Source: Glaciimonas sp. PAMC28666 | GTDB lineage: Bacteria; Pseudomonadota; Gammaproteobacteria; Burkholderiales; Burkholderiaceae_D | NCBI RefSeq assembly: GCF_016917355.1 | Contig: NZ_CP070304.1 | Coordinates: 1,364,001 to 1,428,000 of the forward strand | DNA length: 64,000 nt | Direction of reading: 5' to 3' | Shown: one piece after another, positions 1 to 10,055 of the stretch | How the letters are laid out: each line of letters opens with the position of its first letter | How positions within the stretch are numbered: position 1 is the first letter of the stretch | Notes under the pieces: generated by a model | What the model saw: the letters and a program-made list of their open reading frames with translations, nothing else | Databases searched by the model: none | What the model was told of the DNA's origin: nothing | Made by a program: the position numbers and the translations under genes

Positions 1-599
1 GTGCGCGCCAAATCACGGACTTCGATCCGAGTTGGGTCGACTTGTCCGCCGGCGCTGCCGATAGTAATCAAGCGCAGCTGATGCTCTCGACAGTAGGCAA
101 TTAATGCGGTCTTGGCGCGGACGTTATCGATAGCGTCAAGGACGTAATCGAAATGCTTGCCACCCAGCATTTCTTCCAGATTATCTGCCGTCACAAAATC
201 TTCCACCTCTGTAACCTGACAATAGGGATTGATTTGTTTTATGCGCTCTGCCAGGGCTGTGACTTTGGCCTTACCCAGCGTATCGGTTAGTGCATGGATT
301 TGCCGATTGACGTTAGACTCGGCCAAATTATCCAGATCGATCATGGTTAAATGGCCGACTGCGCTACGAGCCAGCGCTTCAATCGCCCACGAACCTACCC
401 CACCAACACCAATAACACAGACATGTGCCGTGCGAAATTGGGCCAGCCCCGCAGCGCCGTATAGCCGGGCGATACCGCCGAAACGGCGATCAAAATCGAT
501 ATCCTCTGCGCTGAGTGGAGCGGTGGGAAGAGAGACGTCGACGGGGGAAACGGACAAAACGGGCAAAACTGGCAAAACTGGCGAGGAGGACGAGGACAT
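1..599 (-). CDS. tcdA: tRNA threonylcarbamoyladenosine dehydratase TcdA (3' end outside window)
   Basis: ThiF/E1-like, ATP-dependent enzyme that cyclises t6A37 to ct6A in ANN-decoding tRNAs. The visible 199 codons run from an ATG at 599 off the left edge. The nucleotide-binding glycine loop GVGGVGSW lies at about residues 64-71, followed by a D-x-D-x-x-x-x-SNVNRQ segment typical of ThiF/MoeB proteins and the later LDAIDNVRAKTALI stretch. The first 30 residues are not part of the fold: they are a Ser run and a PVLPVLPVL tract, encoded by short tandem repeats near 550-590, so a later start is conceivable. The C-terminal part, which distinguishes TcdA from other ThiF-like enzymes, is missing; TcdA is chosen from the FDRRFGGIARLYG lead-in. 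Confidence 0.85.
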   Translation of the reverse strand, partial: MSSSSSPVLPVLPVLSVSPVDVSLPTAPLSAEDIDFDRRFGGIARLYGAAGLAQFRTAHVCVIGVGGVGSWAIEALARSAVGHLTMIDLDNLAESNVNRQIHALTDTLGKAKVTALAERIKQINPYCQVTEVEDFVTADNLEEMLGGKHFDYVLDAIDNVRAKTALIAYCREHQLRLITIGSAGGQVDPTRIEVRDLAR

Positions 600-890
600 A
601 AGTTCTTACAAAGAATAGAATATGAATTAATTATCAACTACCAGCAATCCAGACCATCCCTTCAGTGTTCCGCAATTGGCCGTAGCGTCGTTGGCGGACC
701 TATTTTACCGAACCATTCAACCTTCCGTATGTGTGTCACATTAATCTGTAATCTTACGGCGTGGTTCGTCGATCATAACCAGGGCAACAGGCTGGTCAAC
801 TACGCCACTCCCTCACGTGTTCTAATATGATTTCTTGATTATTAGCGCATCAATCCAATACGGTCTTCAAGGACCTTCACCGGGATATTT

Positions 891-1427
891 ATGGAAAATT
901 CACTTTTCGACACGGCACCCGATTTTGGGCAGCCGATTGCTGTACTGAAACACTGCCACGAGCGAATTCGCAAACAGCTGAGTACGTTAGAGCGGTTGCA
1001 GGCGCACCTGCCGGAACACGGTCCTAACGAGGAGGCGCAACAAGCGGCTACCGCTATTTTGCGGTACTTCAATAAGGCCGCTCCGCATCACCATGAAGAT
1101 GAAGAGCAGGATTTATTTCCGATGCTGACCGCAACGGCTAAAGACGAAGATGCCGCGGTCCTGCAACGCCTGGGTCCGCAGATTGTTGATGAGCATCATC
1201 AAATGGCGGACCTCTGGGAAAAATTGGCGCTGCAACTGGTGGCGATCCAAAGCGGTCAGAGCGACGCAATTTCCGGCGCTGATATTTCACTGTTTTCGAC
1301 TCTCTATCGCTCACATATGGAGACCGAAGAAACCTGGATTGCTCCAATGGCGAAACGTATTTTTAGCGCCGCCCAAATGGCCCGGTTAGGAACCGCCATG
1401 CAGCGTCGCAGAGGAATATCGGCATGA
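891..1427 (+). CDS. Hemerythrin HHE-domain protein
   Basis: Predicted cytoplasmic four-helix-bundle protein carrying a non-heme di-iron site; family members bind O2 or NO or take part in iron or stress handling. The spaced ligand candidates are visible: HCHE near residue 21, the H-rich [12 protein letters not shown] segment near 66-78, [10 protein letters not shown] near 105 and [11 protein letters not shown] near 146. There is a GGGA-type ribosome site ahead of the ATG. The stop overlaps the start of pdxH by 4 bases (ATGA), so the two are probably translated together. Length (178 aa) is normal for a single-domain HHE protein. Substrate is unknown. Confidence 0.85.
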   Translation: MENSLFDTAPDFGQPIAVLKHCHERIRKQLSTLERLQAHLPEHGPNEEAQQAATAILRYFNKAAPHHHEDEEQDLFPMLTATAKDEDAAVLQRLGPQIVDEHHQMADLWEKLALQLVAIQSGQSDAISGADISLFSTLYRSHMETEETWIAPMAKRIFSAAQMARLGTAMQRRRGISA

Positions 1428-2140
1428 ATACCGACGCTAAGGACGCAGACGACACTAGCGACACAAACGACCAAAACACCCCAAGCGAAAAAAACAAATC
1501 CGCGCTTTCGATAGCCGATCTTCGCACCGATTATAGTCACGCCAGTTTATCCAAATCCGACACGCTCGGCGATCCAATGGCGCAGTTTAAAAAATGGCTG
1601 GACGAGGCGATTATTGCGCAGGTCCCGGAGCCGAATTCAATGAGCCTGGCAACCGTCAACGCTGAAGGCAGGCCATCTTCGCGCATCGTGTTGATTAAAA
1701 ATCTGGATGCCCAGGGGATTACATGGTTCACGAATTACACCAGCAGAAAAGGGGAAGACCTGGCTGGCAATCCCTTTGCAGCGCTTCTATTTCATTGGGT
1801 CGAATTAGAGCGTCAGGTGCGTCTGGAAGGAAGGGTGGAACGCGTTTCTGAGGCTGAGAGCGACGCCTACTTTTCCAGTCGTCCACTGCGCAGTCAGATA
1901 GGCGCCATTGCCTCAGATCAGAGCCGACCAATCGCTAATCGCGAGTTACTTGAGGCGCACTATCTGGCGGCCGAAAAACAGTTTGGCGATCAGCCAAAAC
2001 GGCCAAAAAGTTGGGGTGGATACAAACTTATTCCAGATACGGTAGAATTTTGGCAAGGACGCAGATCTCGGTTGCATGATCGGATTGTGTATCGGCTGGA
2101 TATAAATGGCGTTTGGCAACGCGAGCGACTGCAGCCTTAG
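1424..2140 (+). CDS. pdxH: Pyridoxamine/pyridoxine 5'-phosphate oxidase
   Basis: FMN enzyme that oxidises PNP or PMP to pyridoxal 5'-phosphate, the last step of vitamin B6 synthesis and salvage. Recognisable are the [19 protein letters not shown] strand, the [19 protein letters not shown] and [13 protein letters not shown] segments, [14 protein letters not shown], and the C-terminal [12 protein letters not shown] plus final ERLQP that closes PdxH proteins. The first 25-30 residues (Asp/Thr/Asn-rich) precede the conserved IADLRTDY start and make it slightly longer than usual (238 versus about 210-215). It overlaps the hemerythrin gene by 4 bases, which supports the upstream ATG. Confidence 0.95.
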   Translation: MNTDAKDADDTSDTNDQNTPSEKNKSALSIADLRTDYSHASLSKSDTLGDPMAQFKKWLDEAIIAQVPEPNSMSLATVNAEGRPSSRIVLIKNLDAQGITWFTNYTSRKGEDLAGNPFAALLFHWVELERQVRLEGRVERVSEAESDAYFSSRPLRSQIGAIASDQSRPIANRELLEAHYLAAEKQFGDQPKRPKSWGGYKLIPDTVEFWQGRRSRLHDRIVYRLDINGVWQRERLQP

Positions 2141-2253
2141 CACGCAAAAAATACAGGTTAAACCGGTCACGGATACCCGAGGAAAAATGACTGAACAAAG
2201 CTTGAAAAAGCGTATTTTCGATAGTCGCAGTTATTATTCTGAGGAGATTAATC

Positions 2254-3465
2254 ATGTTCTGGGAAAAGAAACTTGAAAACTGGGTGGAAGAGATCCGCAC
2301 TCATGCCGCCTTACCGCTGCGGCTTGAACTGTGGAACGGTCAGCGCTTCGATTTTAGTAGCGCGGCCTCACCCGACGTTACTATTCGCGTCCCTCACGCC
2401 TCCTCTCTGTCTTATCTGCTGACACCCTCATTATCCAATCTCGGCGAAGCCTATGTAGAAGGTAAAATTGAGGTTGAGGGCAAGCTTAAGGAAATCATCA
2501 CCGTTGCCAACGGACTCGCCGCTGCCTATCTTAAGCCTGAAGGAAAATTTGGCCGGGTCACGCGCAGCATCCGCCATAACAAGACCAAAGATGCCGAGGC
2601 GATCCGTTACCACTATGATGTTTCGAATGAATTCTACCAATTGTGGCTGGATCAAAACATGGTCTATTCGTGTGCCTATTTCGAAAACGGCGACGAAGAT
2701 CTGTATACCGCCCAGATTAAAAAAATCGACCATATTCTCACTAAGATCCAACTCCAGCCGGGCCAGACATTGTTAGACATCGGTTGCGGATGGGGTGCAC
2801 TGGTAATACGTGCTGCACAAAAATTCGGGGCAAAATGTGTCGGTGTCACCCTTTCTGAAAATCAATTCACGTTAGCAAAAGAACGGGTGGCGCAAGCTGG
2901 GCTGTCTGACAAGATCGAAATCCGTTTGCAGGATTATCGCGACGTCACAGGAAAATTTGACCGGATCACCAGCGTCGGTATGTTTGAGCACGTCGGCTTG
3001 AAAAATCTGCCGCTGTATTTCGAACGCATACAAACGCTGCTCGAGGACGATGGCGTTGCGATGAATCACGGTATCACCTCGACCGACATCGACAATGGAG
3101 AATCGCCTTACGGCGGCGGTGAATTTATTGAAAAATATGTGTTTCCACATGGTGAGTTGCCGCACATTGGGTTCGTTCTCAAAACCATGCAGGAAGGTGG
3201 CCTGGAGGTCATGGATGTCGAAAATCTGCGCCGCCATTACGCTAAAACCTGCAGCATTTGGGCCGATAATATCGAGGCCCGCTCGAAAGAAGTCAGAGAA
3301 GCTTCTGATGATCGCCGCTTCCGTATCTGGCGTTTGTATCTGGCCGGTAGCGCCTACGGTTTTGAACGTGACTGGATGTCGCTGTTTCAGGTGATATGCC
3401 GCAAGTCTGGTCGTAGCGCAGCCTCGTTACCCTGGTCAAGGAATTATATTTATAGCGGGAAATGA
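2254..3465 (+). CDS. cfa: Cyclopropane-fatty-acyl-phospholipid synthase
   Basis: SAM-dependent enzyme that methylenates unsaturated acyl chains of membrane phospholipids, usually at entry to stationary phase or under acid stress. The YHYDVSNEFYQLWL segment (about 118-131) and the SAM loop LLDIGCGWGALVIRAA (about 172-187) are clear, followed by the conserved ITSVGMFEHVG and the C-terminal WRLYLAGSAYGFERDWMSLFQ. Full length at 403 aa. A GAGGAG site stands 9-10 bases before the ATG. A short inverted repeat (ATCGGCCA/TGGCCGAT, 3486-3508) just after the stop may end transcription, since the next gene converges from the minus strand. Confidence 0.95.
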   Translation: MFWEKKLENWVEEIRTHAALPLRLELWNGQRFDFSSAASPDVTIRVPHASSLSYLLTPSLSNLGEAYVEGKIEVEGKLKEIITVANGLAAAYLKPEGKFGRVTRSIRHNKTKDAEAIRYHYDVSNEFYQLWLDQNMVYSCAYFENGDEDLYTAQIKKIDHILTKIQLQPGQTLLDIGCGWGALVIRAAQKFGAKCVGVTLSENQFTLAKERVAQAGLSDKIEIRLQDYRDVTGKFDRITSVGMFEHVGLKNLPLYFERIQTLLEDDGVAMNHGITSTDIDNGESPYGGGEFIEKYVFPHGELPHIGFVLKTMQEGGLEVMDVENLRRHYAKTCSIWADNIEARSKEVREASDDRRFRIWRLYLAGSAYGFERDWMSLFQVICRKSGRSAASLPWSRNYIYSGK

Positions 3466-3673
3466 GGCGGACAGGCTTTGGATTTATCGGCCACCGGTAT
3501 TGGCCGATTTCCGCAAGCCTGCTGAGAATTTTTGCAGAGCTGATCGAAGCGACGGTGGCGACGGTCGCCGGTTGGCCGTTCAGCGAGCGCAAGCAACGGA
3601 TTGTTTATTGCGCTAATCGCGCCGTCTCCACAGCGAAGCGGGCGCGCAGCAGGCGAAATCGGGACGCTACTTT

Positions 3674-5275
3674 CTATGCCTTCCGACTCAGTGGCAGGCG
3701 TAAGATCACGGCCGTTCCGGTCCCCGATGAGCCCGAGATATTAAGCTCCCCACCGAAATGGCGGGTGCGTTCGTGCATCCCGAGTATCCCCCAGGATTCC
3801 CCGTCGAGCAACTGTTCGGCGCCAATGCCAACGCCATCATCCTTGATCTTGACAATGATCATGCCCTTGGAATGAAGAATTCGTATCTTTACCTGCTTGG
3901 CTCCGGCATGGCGTACCACATTCGTGAGTGCTTCTTGCACGACTCTGAACAGCATGGTGCTTCGTTCGGCATCCAGATTGACGTCAGCGGCACTATCGCT
4001 GATGCTCCATTGGCATTGCAGTCCGGTTCGCTCCTCAATCTGTCCTGCATACCACTCAAGCGCAGCCCAGACGCCTAGTTGATCCAACACACTCGGACGA
4101 AGTTCCGCTATCACCCGGCGTACCGTTCCAATTGCGGCCTCCGCTTGCTCAACCGCTTCTCGCAGAAGCAGATCTTCCGGAAGCCCAGCCCGCTGGGATC
4201 GGTCGATGGAAACCGAGACATTTGCTTTAATGCCGGTAAGTACGGCACCCAAATCATCGTGGATGTCGCGTGCGATGCGTTTACGCTCGTCTTCCTTGAT
4301 ACTTTCCTGATGGTCGATCAACTTCCGCAGCGTTGACCGAGATTGATGCAATTCCGTTTGCACTTCTTCGAGGCTCACTACTTTGTCGGTCAATTCTTGA
4401 TTTAATCGACGTAGTTCCAGCCGCGCCTGGCGTTGTTCTGTTTTGTCGCTTCCATCGACAAAAATGGCAGTAACCTGACCTGTTGCATCCTTGATTGGCT
4501 GGAATACAAAGTCCAGATAGTATTCCTTGAAATGACCATCTTCCCCGTCCTTCAGGTAAACCGACATTTCATAAGCGAGAAATGGTTCTCCGGAAGCGAA
4601 GACCTGATCGAGTATTTCCACCAAACCTTGAATTTCAAATTCTGGAATCGCTTCACTTAACGATTTTTCCAACACGTCATACCGCGAGAAAAGGCGCATA
4701 AAGGCAGCATTGACAATGTCAAACACGTATTCAGGCCCCTTGAGCAGGGCCATAAAGCTAGGCGCGTGATCGAACATGTGCCGGAGTTGACCGGCCGCGA
4801 ATTGACTGGCCTTTAACAGCGTAATGTTTTGGCGCTCGGCGAGAACCCGGCGCGTGGTTTCCATTGCGATCACAAGTACACCGCAGACGTCACCGTCTTC
4901 GTTACGGATAGGTGTATAAATAATCGTAAAGTAACGCGTTTCAGAAACACCCGACGGCGCAATGACCAGCTCCTGATCTTCCAGATGCACCCGCTCGCCA
5001 GTGGCAAAAACACGGTCATAGATAAGGACATTGAAGTCCCATACCTCTGGCCAGCAATCCTTAGTGCGCTGACCAAATGCGAGCGGATGGCGCAGCCCAA
5101 GAATGGGGCGATAAGCATCGTTATAGATTTGAATTAAATCAGTCCCCCAGAGCACTATCGTCGGCAACGGGGAATCGAGCGCCATCGTGACGGCAATACG
5201 AAGGCTCGGGAGCCATTCAGAAATAGGTCCAAGCGACGTTTTGGACCAATCCAGTTGGCGCACTAATGCCGCCAT
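3674..5275 (-). CDS. PAS-domain sensor histidine kinase, HisKA_3 (NarL/DegS type), orphan
   Basis: Soluble sensor kinase with no predicted membrane span. Order: PAS-like domain about 20-145, second PAS about 160-285, coiled coil to about 325, HisKA_3 phosphoacceptor DERKRIARDIHDDLGAVL near 330, then HATPase_c with VVQEALTNVVRHAGA and DDGVGIG. Such kinases usually phosphorylate NarL/FixJ-type regulators, but none lies nearby. The chosen ATG (5275) has GGGAGG 4-5 bases upstream. A TTG at 5317 with AGGAA in front would add FFASNTWPPEGGE; the GGEM motif is common in this family, so that start is a real alternative. An open frame continues to 5551 but would run into msrA. Confidence 0.85.
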   Translation of the reverse strand: MAALVRQLDWSKTSLGPISEWLPSLRIAVTMALDSPLPTIVLWGTDLIQIYNDAYRPILGLRHPLAFGQRTKDCWPEVWDFNVLIYDRVFATGERVHLEDQELVIAPSGVSETRYFTIIYTPIRNEDGDVCGVLVIAMETTRRVLAERQNITLLKASQFAAGQLRHMFDHAPSFMALLKGPEYVFDIVNAAFMRLFSRYDVLEKSLSEAIPEFEIQGLVEILDQVFASGEPFLAYEMSVYLKDGEDGHFKEYYLDFVFQPIKDATGQVTAIFVDGSDKTEQRQARLELRRLNQELTDKVVSLEEVQTELHQSRSTLRKLIDHQESIKEDERKRIARDIHDDLGAVLTGIKANVSVSIDRSQRAGLPEDLLLREAVEQAEAAIGTVRRVIAELRPSVLDQLGVWAALEWYAGQIEERTGLQCQWSISDSAADVNLDAERSTMLFRVVQEALTNVVRHAGAKQVKIRILHSKGMIIVKIKDDGVGIGAEQLLDGESWGILGMHERTRHFGGELNISGSSGTGTAVILRLPLSRKA

Positions 5276-5481
5276 TTCCCCTCCCTCGGGGGGCCAGGTA
5301 TTCGAAGCAAAGAACAAGTAAATTCCTAATAGGGTTTTGCTGTTGCAGCACAATGCGTGTGGATGCCAAACGGTCCTGCGTTCCCTCAACGTTCCAGCCG
5401 CCAACGGCAACTTGCGACCATAGAACGTTACCATGCCGGTACTAGATACGCGCTCTATCACTTTGCAGAGCGCAATTGATA

Positions 5482-6012
5482 TTAAGCCTTTACCTTGTCC
5501 ATAAAGGTTTTTCTTAGCTTGGCGACTTTTGGTGCCACGATAAATGCGCAATATCCTTGAAGAGGATGTTGCTTGAAATAGTTTTGATGGTATTCCTCTG
5601 CCTTAAAGTAAATCTCGGCCGGCGCAAGCTCGGTCACAATCGGGGCATCCCACACGCAGGCCATTTCTGCCAGCACATGCTTCGCTGTTTCCTTTTGGTC
5701 AGGCGATTGATAATAAATAACCGAACGATATTGCGTTCCGACATCATTACCTTGCCGGTTAGGCGTAGTCGGATCGTGAATGGTAAAAAATATCTCTAAC
5801 AAGCCACGAAAATTGATGACGTCATTGTCAAAGGTGATGCGCACTACTTCGGCATGACCAGTAGTTCCATCGCACACTTGTTCGTAAGTGGGCGCATCTA
5901 TGTGACCCCCGGTATAGCCGGATTCAACATGTTCGACCCCTTTGATTTCCTGATAAACCGCCTCAAGACACCAGAAGCAACCACCGCCTAACACCGCAGT
6001 TTCGTTAGCCAT
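5482..6012 (-). CDS. msrA: Peptide-methionine (S)-S-oxide reductase MsrA
   Basis: Repairs methionine-S-sulfoxide in proteins with thioredoxin as reductant. The active-site GCFWC is at residues 11-15 with the catalytic Cys first; YTGGHIDAPTYEQVCDGTTGHAE and the later TQYRSVIYY and EEYHQNYFKQHP segments complete the fold. The ATG at 6012 sits six bases after GGGAGA; an ATG two codons earlier (6018) is too close to that site. Length 176 aa is usual. It is co-directional with the porin gene upstream but separated from it by a strong hairpin, so it probably has its own promoter. Confidence 0.95.
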   Translation of the reverse strand: MANETAVLGGGCFWCLEAVYQEIKGVEHVESGYTGGHIDAPTYEQVCDGTTGHAEVVRITFDNDVINFRGLLEIFFTIHDPTTPNRQGNDVGTQYRSVIYYQSPDQKETAKHVLAEMACVWDAPIVTELAPAEIYFKAEEYHQNYFKQHPLQGYCAFIVAPKVAKLRKTFMDKVKA

Positions 6013-6090
6013 ACCCATTCTCCCTGTGGAATATCATTTATAGTGACTTTAACCTAGATTCGATTCCCGCATTTAGAAAAACGGGCGAAA

Positions 6091-6119
6091 AAAAAACTTC
6101 GATGTAATCGAAGTTTTTT
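6091..6119 (-). terminator. Rho-independent terminator after the ompW gene
   Basis: Perfect inverted repeat: AAAAAACTTCGAT, three-base loop, ATCGAAGTTTTTT. The A/T tails make it work in either direction. It lies between the porin stop and the msrA start, both on the minus strand. A second stem without T-run (CCTGCACG/CGTGCAGG, 6181-6206) lies between it and the porin stop. Confidence 0.85.
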
Positions 6120-6224
6120 ATTAAAACATGCGCCAGACCTTTGCCTTACCGCTGTTTCCATGCGTACTTTTGTTCGCATTCCTGCACGAATTTTGGTACG
6201 TGCAGGGTTTAACGCAAATGCCTT

Positions 6225-6950
6225 TTAGAACTTATAGCCGACCGACAAGAAGCTGACGATTGGATCCAAGGTCAACTTGGTGGTGCTGTGTACATCGCCA
6301 AACGGTGTACTTGTAGTCAAGTCTGCTTTGGTTTTCAACGGAATGTAAGAGACCGAAAAGCCGACAGACCAGTGGGCGTCAAAGTTGTAACTGGCACCGG
6401 CACTGATCACGGGGGCGACAGAGCTACTTAGATCGGCGCTGGTCTTGAATGCAGTGGTTTGGCCTCTGCTGATGAGTCCACTCAATTGCTGCTGGAAGCC
6501 ATTATCCAATTGGATATCGGAATACCAGACGTACGTTACCCCTGCACCGACGAATGGGCGAAACTGGCTGGTTTTGTCACCAAAATAATATTTGACCAGA
6601 ACAGCAGGGCTCCATTGCTTTGCCGAGCCGATATGTGTGCCCTGAAGGCTACCTTGGCCGTCCAGTTTGAATTTTGGTGGGATACCGGCGTCACCAGACA
6701 GCACCCAATTATCGGTGAAAAAATGACTGAATTGCAAACCTACTGTATCTGCGTTACCTACGCCGGCGCCTGAGTTGGGAATGGTTTGGCCGCCGACCAC
6801 CAGATTTTGACTTGAATCCTGCGGTGCCAAATGGAACCAACCCAATCCAACGACGTTATCGCCGGCCTGTTGTGCCATAGCGGGGAGTGCTGCCATGGTC
6901 AACAAGGTTAATGCTGCAAGTTTTGGCAGTGCAGAAAAATATTTCTTCAT
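6225..6950 (-). CDS. ompW: OmpW-family outer membrane protein
   Basis: Eight-stranded beta-barrel protein of the outer membrane; OmpW proteins form a narrow hydrophobic channel and respond to stress, iron or oxygen in several bacteria. A signal peptide (MKKYFSALPKLAALTLLTM then ALPAMA) ends near residue 26. The mature part has the VGLGWFHLAP lead-in, LQFSHFFTDNWVLSGDAGIPPKF, the plug-like YYFG..SQFRPFVGAGVTYVWY strand pair and a C-terminal SVGYKF ending in Phe, as barrel proteins do. The ATG at 6950 follows GGAGAAG; an upstream in-frame ATG (7010) would bury the signal peptide. Monocistronic, with a terminator behind it. Confidence 0.9.
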   Translation of the reverse strand: MKKYFSALPKLAALTLLTMAALPAMAQQAGDNVVGLGWFHLAPQDSSQNLVVGGQTIPNSGAGVGNADTVGLQFSHFFTDNWVLSGDAGIPPKFKLDGQGSLQGTHIGSAKQWSPAVLVKYYFGDKTSQFRPFVGAGVTYVWYSDIQLDNGFQQQLSGLISRGQTTAFKTSADLSSSVAPVISAGASYNFDAHWSVGFSVSYIPLKTKADLTTSTPFGDVHSTTKLTLDPIVSFLSVGYKF

Positions 6951-7222
6951 ATGTCTTCTCCAGAATTGGCTTGAATCAAAGGTAAATAGTGCATCGGTAA
7001 TTTGCTGCATCTACTGTCGCTACTGTTTTGGCACCTGCCGTTGAATTGCATGACAATTATCAGCGGTGCTCTATTATTATTTATTTTTAGATATGAATAT
7101 AGTGCTTGCCGATGATTTGGGTGTGCACATCAACAAAAAGAACGTGCGTGCTATTTGTATGCTTCACACTATGCCAGTTTTGTTTCCTTTTGGCTATAGT
7201 TGTGGGATTTTTACATCAACAG

Positions 7223-8299
7223 TTAGGGCAAATACTTAAACTGAAGAAATTTTTCTGTACTCACAAAAGCGGCACGGCGCAACCGATCATTAATACCTTG
7301 CCAGGCGATATCCTGCGGGGGCGCTTCGACCACGATCACATCGGCATTAGCTTGATCAAGCTCACGCAATGCGGCATATAAATTATGTGCATAACCATGG
7401 GGTGCATCGGGCATTGGGTAGTGCGCGACTAACGGGACCGATTTTTCTGTTCCGGCAGAGTAGGAGATCAACGCCAGCCGTTGTCCGGCCTGCCGCAACT
7501 CTGTCAAAGCAGTCAGCAAATGGGCTGGCTCTATTTGTAATACCGGCGTATGTGGCGCGTAGTGGGATTCCAGTGTGCCCGAAGCGCGTGGGGCCGCACT
7601 GTCAGCTGCCTGCACGGCGACGCCCAACACGGCTGCGATCTTTGCGGCGCTGATATCACCCGGTCTCAATAACACCGGTCCGTGTGTCGCAATACGGGAT
7701 AGGTCGATGATGGTCGATTCAATGCCGACTTCGCTTTGACCACCATCCAGGACGTAGCCAATCGGGCTGTCCGTCCCATCCCCAAACTCATCACGCACAT
7801 GTTGCGCTGTGGTGGGGCTGACATGGCCGAACTTGTTAGCAGAAGGACCTGCGATCCCACCCTTCCCGGCTTTAAACTCGCGCAATAAAGCTTGCGCAAC
7901 CGGATGCGAAGGACATCGTATGCCGATAGAGGTCTGACCGCCGGAAAGCGCGCTGGAAACATGCTCGGCGCGCTGCAAAATCAGCGTCAGTGGTCCGGGC
8001 CAAAAGGCTGCAATCAATTGATAGGCTTCTGGTGGAATTGCTTGTGCCCAGTAACCGATATCTGCTTCCGGTGCGATATGCACGATAACAGGATGGTTCG
8101 ACGGCCGACCTTTGGCGGCATAGATGCTCGCTACCGCTGTGGGGTTCTCTGCGTCGGCACCCAGACCGTAGACGGTCTCACTTGGAAATGCCACCAACTC
8201 ACCCGCTTCCAGCTTACGTGCGGCAAGCCGAATTGCAACTGGATCAATGACATAAGCATCAGGAAAATACGCTGAAACGGTGTCGAGTGGGACGTCCAT
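7223..8299 (-). CDS. L-threonylcarbamoyladenylate synthase, Sua5 type
   Basis: Makes threonylcarbamoyl-AMP from threonine, bicarbonate and ATP, the first step of tRNA t6A37 synthesis. The YrdC domain (about 15-205) shows PSETVYGLGADA (39-50), KGRPSNHPVIVHI (63-75, K-x-R and S-x-N ligands) and SANKFGHVSPTTA. A C-terminal Sua5 domain (about 225-345) with RASGTLESHYAPHTPV separates it from the short TsaC form. The stop of purK and this ATG share one base (TAATG), so it is the last gene of the purine block. With tcdA at the left edge, the window holds both the start and the end of the ct6A pathway. Confidence 0.93.
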   Translation of the reverse strand: MDVPLDTVSAYFPDAYVIDPVAIRLAARKLEAGELVAFPSETVYGLGADAENPTAVASIYAAKGRPSNHPVIVHIAPEADIGYWAQAIPPEAYQLIAAFWPGPLTLILQRAEHVSSALSGGQTSIGIRCPSHPVAQALLREFKAGKGGIAGPSANKFGHVSPTTAQHVRDEFGDGTDSPIGYVLDGGQSEVGIESTIIDLSRIATHGPVLLRPGDISAAKIAAVLGVAVQAADSAAPRASGTLESHYAPHTPVLQIEPAHLLTALTELRQAGQRLALISYSAGTEKSVPLVAHYPMPDAPHGYAHNLYAALRELDQANADVIVVEAPPQDIAWQGINDRLRRAAFVSTEKFLQFKYLP

Positions 8300-9501
8300 T
8301 ACAAATCAATTCCGAGGATCGCGCAGGCCGCTGTCAGTTGCACATTTGCTTGCGCTAACGTCGGTGCAACAAAAGTAATATGTCCCATCTTGCGGGCGCG
8401 CCGAGCTTCAGCCTTGCCATACAAATGCAACACTGCGCCCGGAAGCGCGACAATCTGGTCCCACGCAGGCTCGCGCGGCTGATCGCTGTTAGCCTCAAAC
8501 CAGACATCACCCAAAATATTTAACATGATCGCGGGAGAATGCTGCCGTACATCGCCCAGTGGCAAGCGCGCCATTGCACGCACCTGCTGTGCAAACTGGC
8601 TTGTGATACAGGCATCAATCGTGTAATGCCCGCTATTGTGCGGACGCGGCGCCATTTCGTTGACTACCAGCGCGCCGTCTTCCAACACAAAAAATTCGAT
8701 ACAAAGAACGCCGACGTAACCAAGCTGATCAATAATTGCCAGCGCCGCATTTTGCGCGATCTCAGCTGCTTCCGCGCCGACATTCGGCCCCGGCACAGTG
8801 GTCGTGAACAGGATACCGTCGCGGTGAACATTTTCCGCAATCGGGTACACCAGGGCGCGTCCATCGGCACCACGCGCCACCAGTACCGATATTTCATAGG
8901 CCAGCGGCAGCATTTTTTCAAGAACGCATTGAACGCCGCTCATGTTGGCATAGGCGATCCGTAGTTCATCGACGCTAGTCACGCGGGCTTGTCCCTTGCC
9001 GTCGTAACCCAAGCGCACCGTTTTTAATATGCCGGGAAACAAATCTGCCGGGACGCTATCAATATCGGCCGGGGATGCGATGTTGCGATACGGTGCAGGC
9101 AGCACTTTTGATGCCACACCACATTGCGTGAAAAACTCTTTTTCCGCGATCCGATCTTGAGCAATGGAAACGCACGCAGCTTTGGGAGCAATAAAGATTC
9201 TATCGCCCAGGAATGCCAGACTATGATGCGAAACATTTTCAAATTCGGTCGTCACGGCGACGCATAACGCTGCCATTTCAGCCAGCGCGATTTCGTCATC
9301 GTAATCTGCCAAAATATGCCGCTCCGCGACGTGCGCAGCGGGGCAATCTTCGGCCGGCTCCAACACCGCGACTTTGTAACCCATTGCTTGCGCCGCATGC
9401 GCAAACATACGGCCTAACTGACCGCCGCCCATTACGCCCAGCCATGTGGCAGGTGTGGTCGCTGGTATCAAGGGCGCGTCGTTCAAAAAAGTTTGCTTCA
9501 T
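8299..9501 (-). CDS. purK: 5-(carboxyamino)imidazole ribonucleotide synthase PurK
   Basis: ATP-grasp enzyme that carboxylates AIR to N5-CAIR, partner of PurE in purine synthesis. It has the [12 protein letters not shown] dinucleotide-like start (22-33), TTEFENV, the ATP-grasp core [17 protein letters not shown] and [20 protein letters not shown], and the metal-binding [31 protein letters not shown] segment (quoted in pieces; E/N/R residues visible). Full length at 400 aa. It is 45 bases downstream of purE and overlaps sua5 by one base, so the group reads as one operon. Confidence 0.96.
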   Translation of the reverse strand: MKQTFLNDAPLIPATTPATWLGVMGGGQLGRMFAHAAQAMGYKVAVLEPAEDCPAAHVAERHILADYDDEIALAEMAALCVAVTTEFENVSHHSLAFLGDRIFIAPKAACVSIAQDRIAEKEFFTQCGVASKVLPAPYRNIASPADIDSVPADLFPGILKTVRLGYDGKGQARVTSVDELRIAYANMSGVQCVLEKMLPLAYEISVLVARGADGRALVYPIAENVHRDGILFTTTVPGPNVGAEAAEIAQNAALAIIDQLGYVGVLCIEFFVLEDGALVVNEMAPRPHNSGHYTIDACITSQFAQQVRAMARLPLGDVRQHSPAIMLNILGDVWFEANSDQPREPAWDQIVALPGAVLHLYGKAEARRARKMGHITFVAPTLAQANVQLTAACAILGIDL

Positions 9502-9546
9502 ACGTTGCTTCGTTGTTAGTTTGATCGAATCTTGCTACGGTATGAC

Positions 9547-10053
9547 TTACGTCGGGGGTAATGTCATGTCGAGTGCCGACTGGGTCTGTCTGGCGCGGAA
9601 CGCCAGCAATTTTTCCGCCAGCACGTCATCGGTGCAAGCCAGCATGGCTATCGCCGACAGGGCCGCGTTGGCGGCACCCGCTTCACCAATCGCATAGGTT
9701 GCAACGGGAATACCCTTTGGCATCTGCACAATCGACATCAATGAATCTTCACCCCGCAGATACTTGGAAGGCACTGGCACTCCCAATACCGGCACGATGG
9801 TTTTGGCCGCGATCATGCCGGGCAGATGGGCAGCGCCACCCGCACCGGCAATAATCGCCCGCAAGCCGCGTTCTCGCGCCGTCTCGGCATAAGCAAACAT
9901 CTGATCCGGCATCCGATGCGCTGAAATCACCTGCGCCTCATGCGCGACGCCAAATTCCGTCAGTATGGCGACGGCGTGTTGCATCACATCCCAGTCAGAG
10001 GAGGACCCCATGACGATGCCGATTAGCGGTGATTCTTTTTGGCTTGCGTGCAT
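9547..10053 (-). CDS. purE: N5-carboxyaminoimidazole ribonucleotide mutase PurE
   Basis: Converts N5-CAIR to CAIR in de novo purine synthesis. Class I PurE signature is clear: [16 protein letters not shown], then [14 protein letters not shown] with the catalytic His, and [15 protein letters not shown] and PVLGVPVPS. 168 aa, the usual size. Only two bases separate it from the purC stop, so the pair is translationally linked, and purK follows directly. The octameric enzyme acts on the product of PurK. Confidence 0.97.
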   Translation of the reverse strand: MHASQKESPLIGIVMGSSSDWDVMQHAVAILTEFGVAHEAQVISAHRMPDQMFAYAETARERGLRAIIAGAGGAAHLPGMIAAKTIVPVLGVPVPSKYLRGEDSLMSIVQMPKGIPVATYAIGEAGAANAALSAIAMLACTDDVLAEKLLAFRARQTQSALDMTLPPT

Positions 10054-10055
10054 GA

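Noticed and set aside
3462-3875. Plus-strand frame overlapping the cfa stop by ATGA
   Set aside because: Looks coupled to cfa, but more than half of it is antisense to the sensor kinase and the protein has no recognisable pattern.
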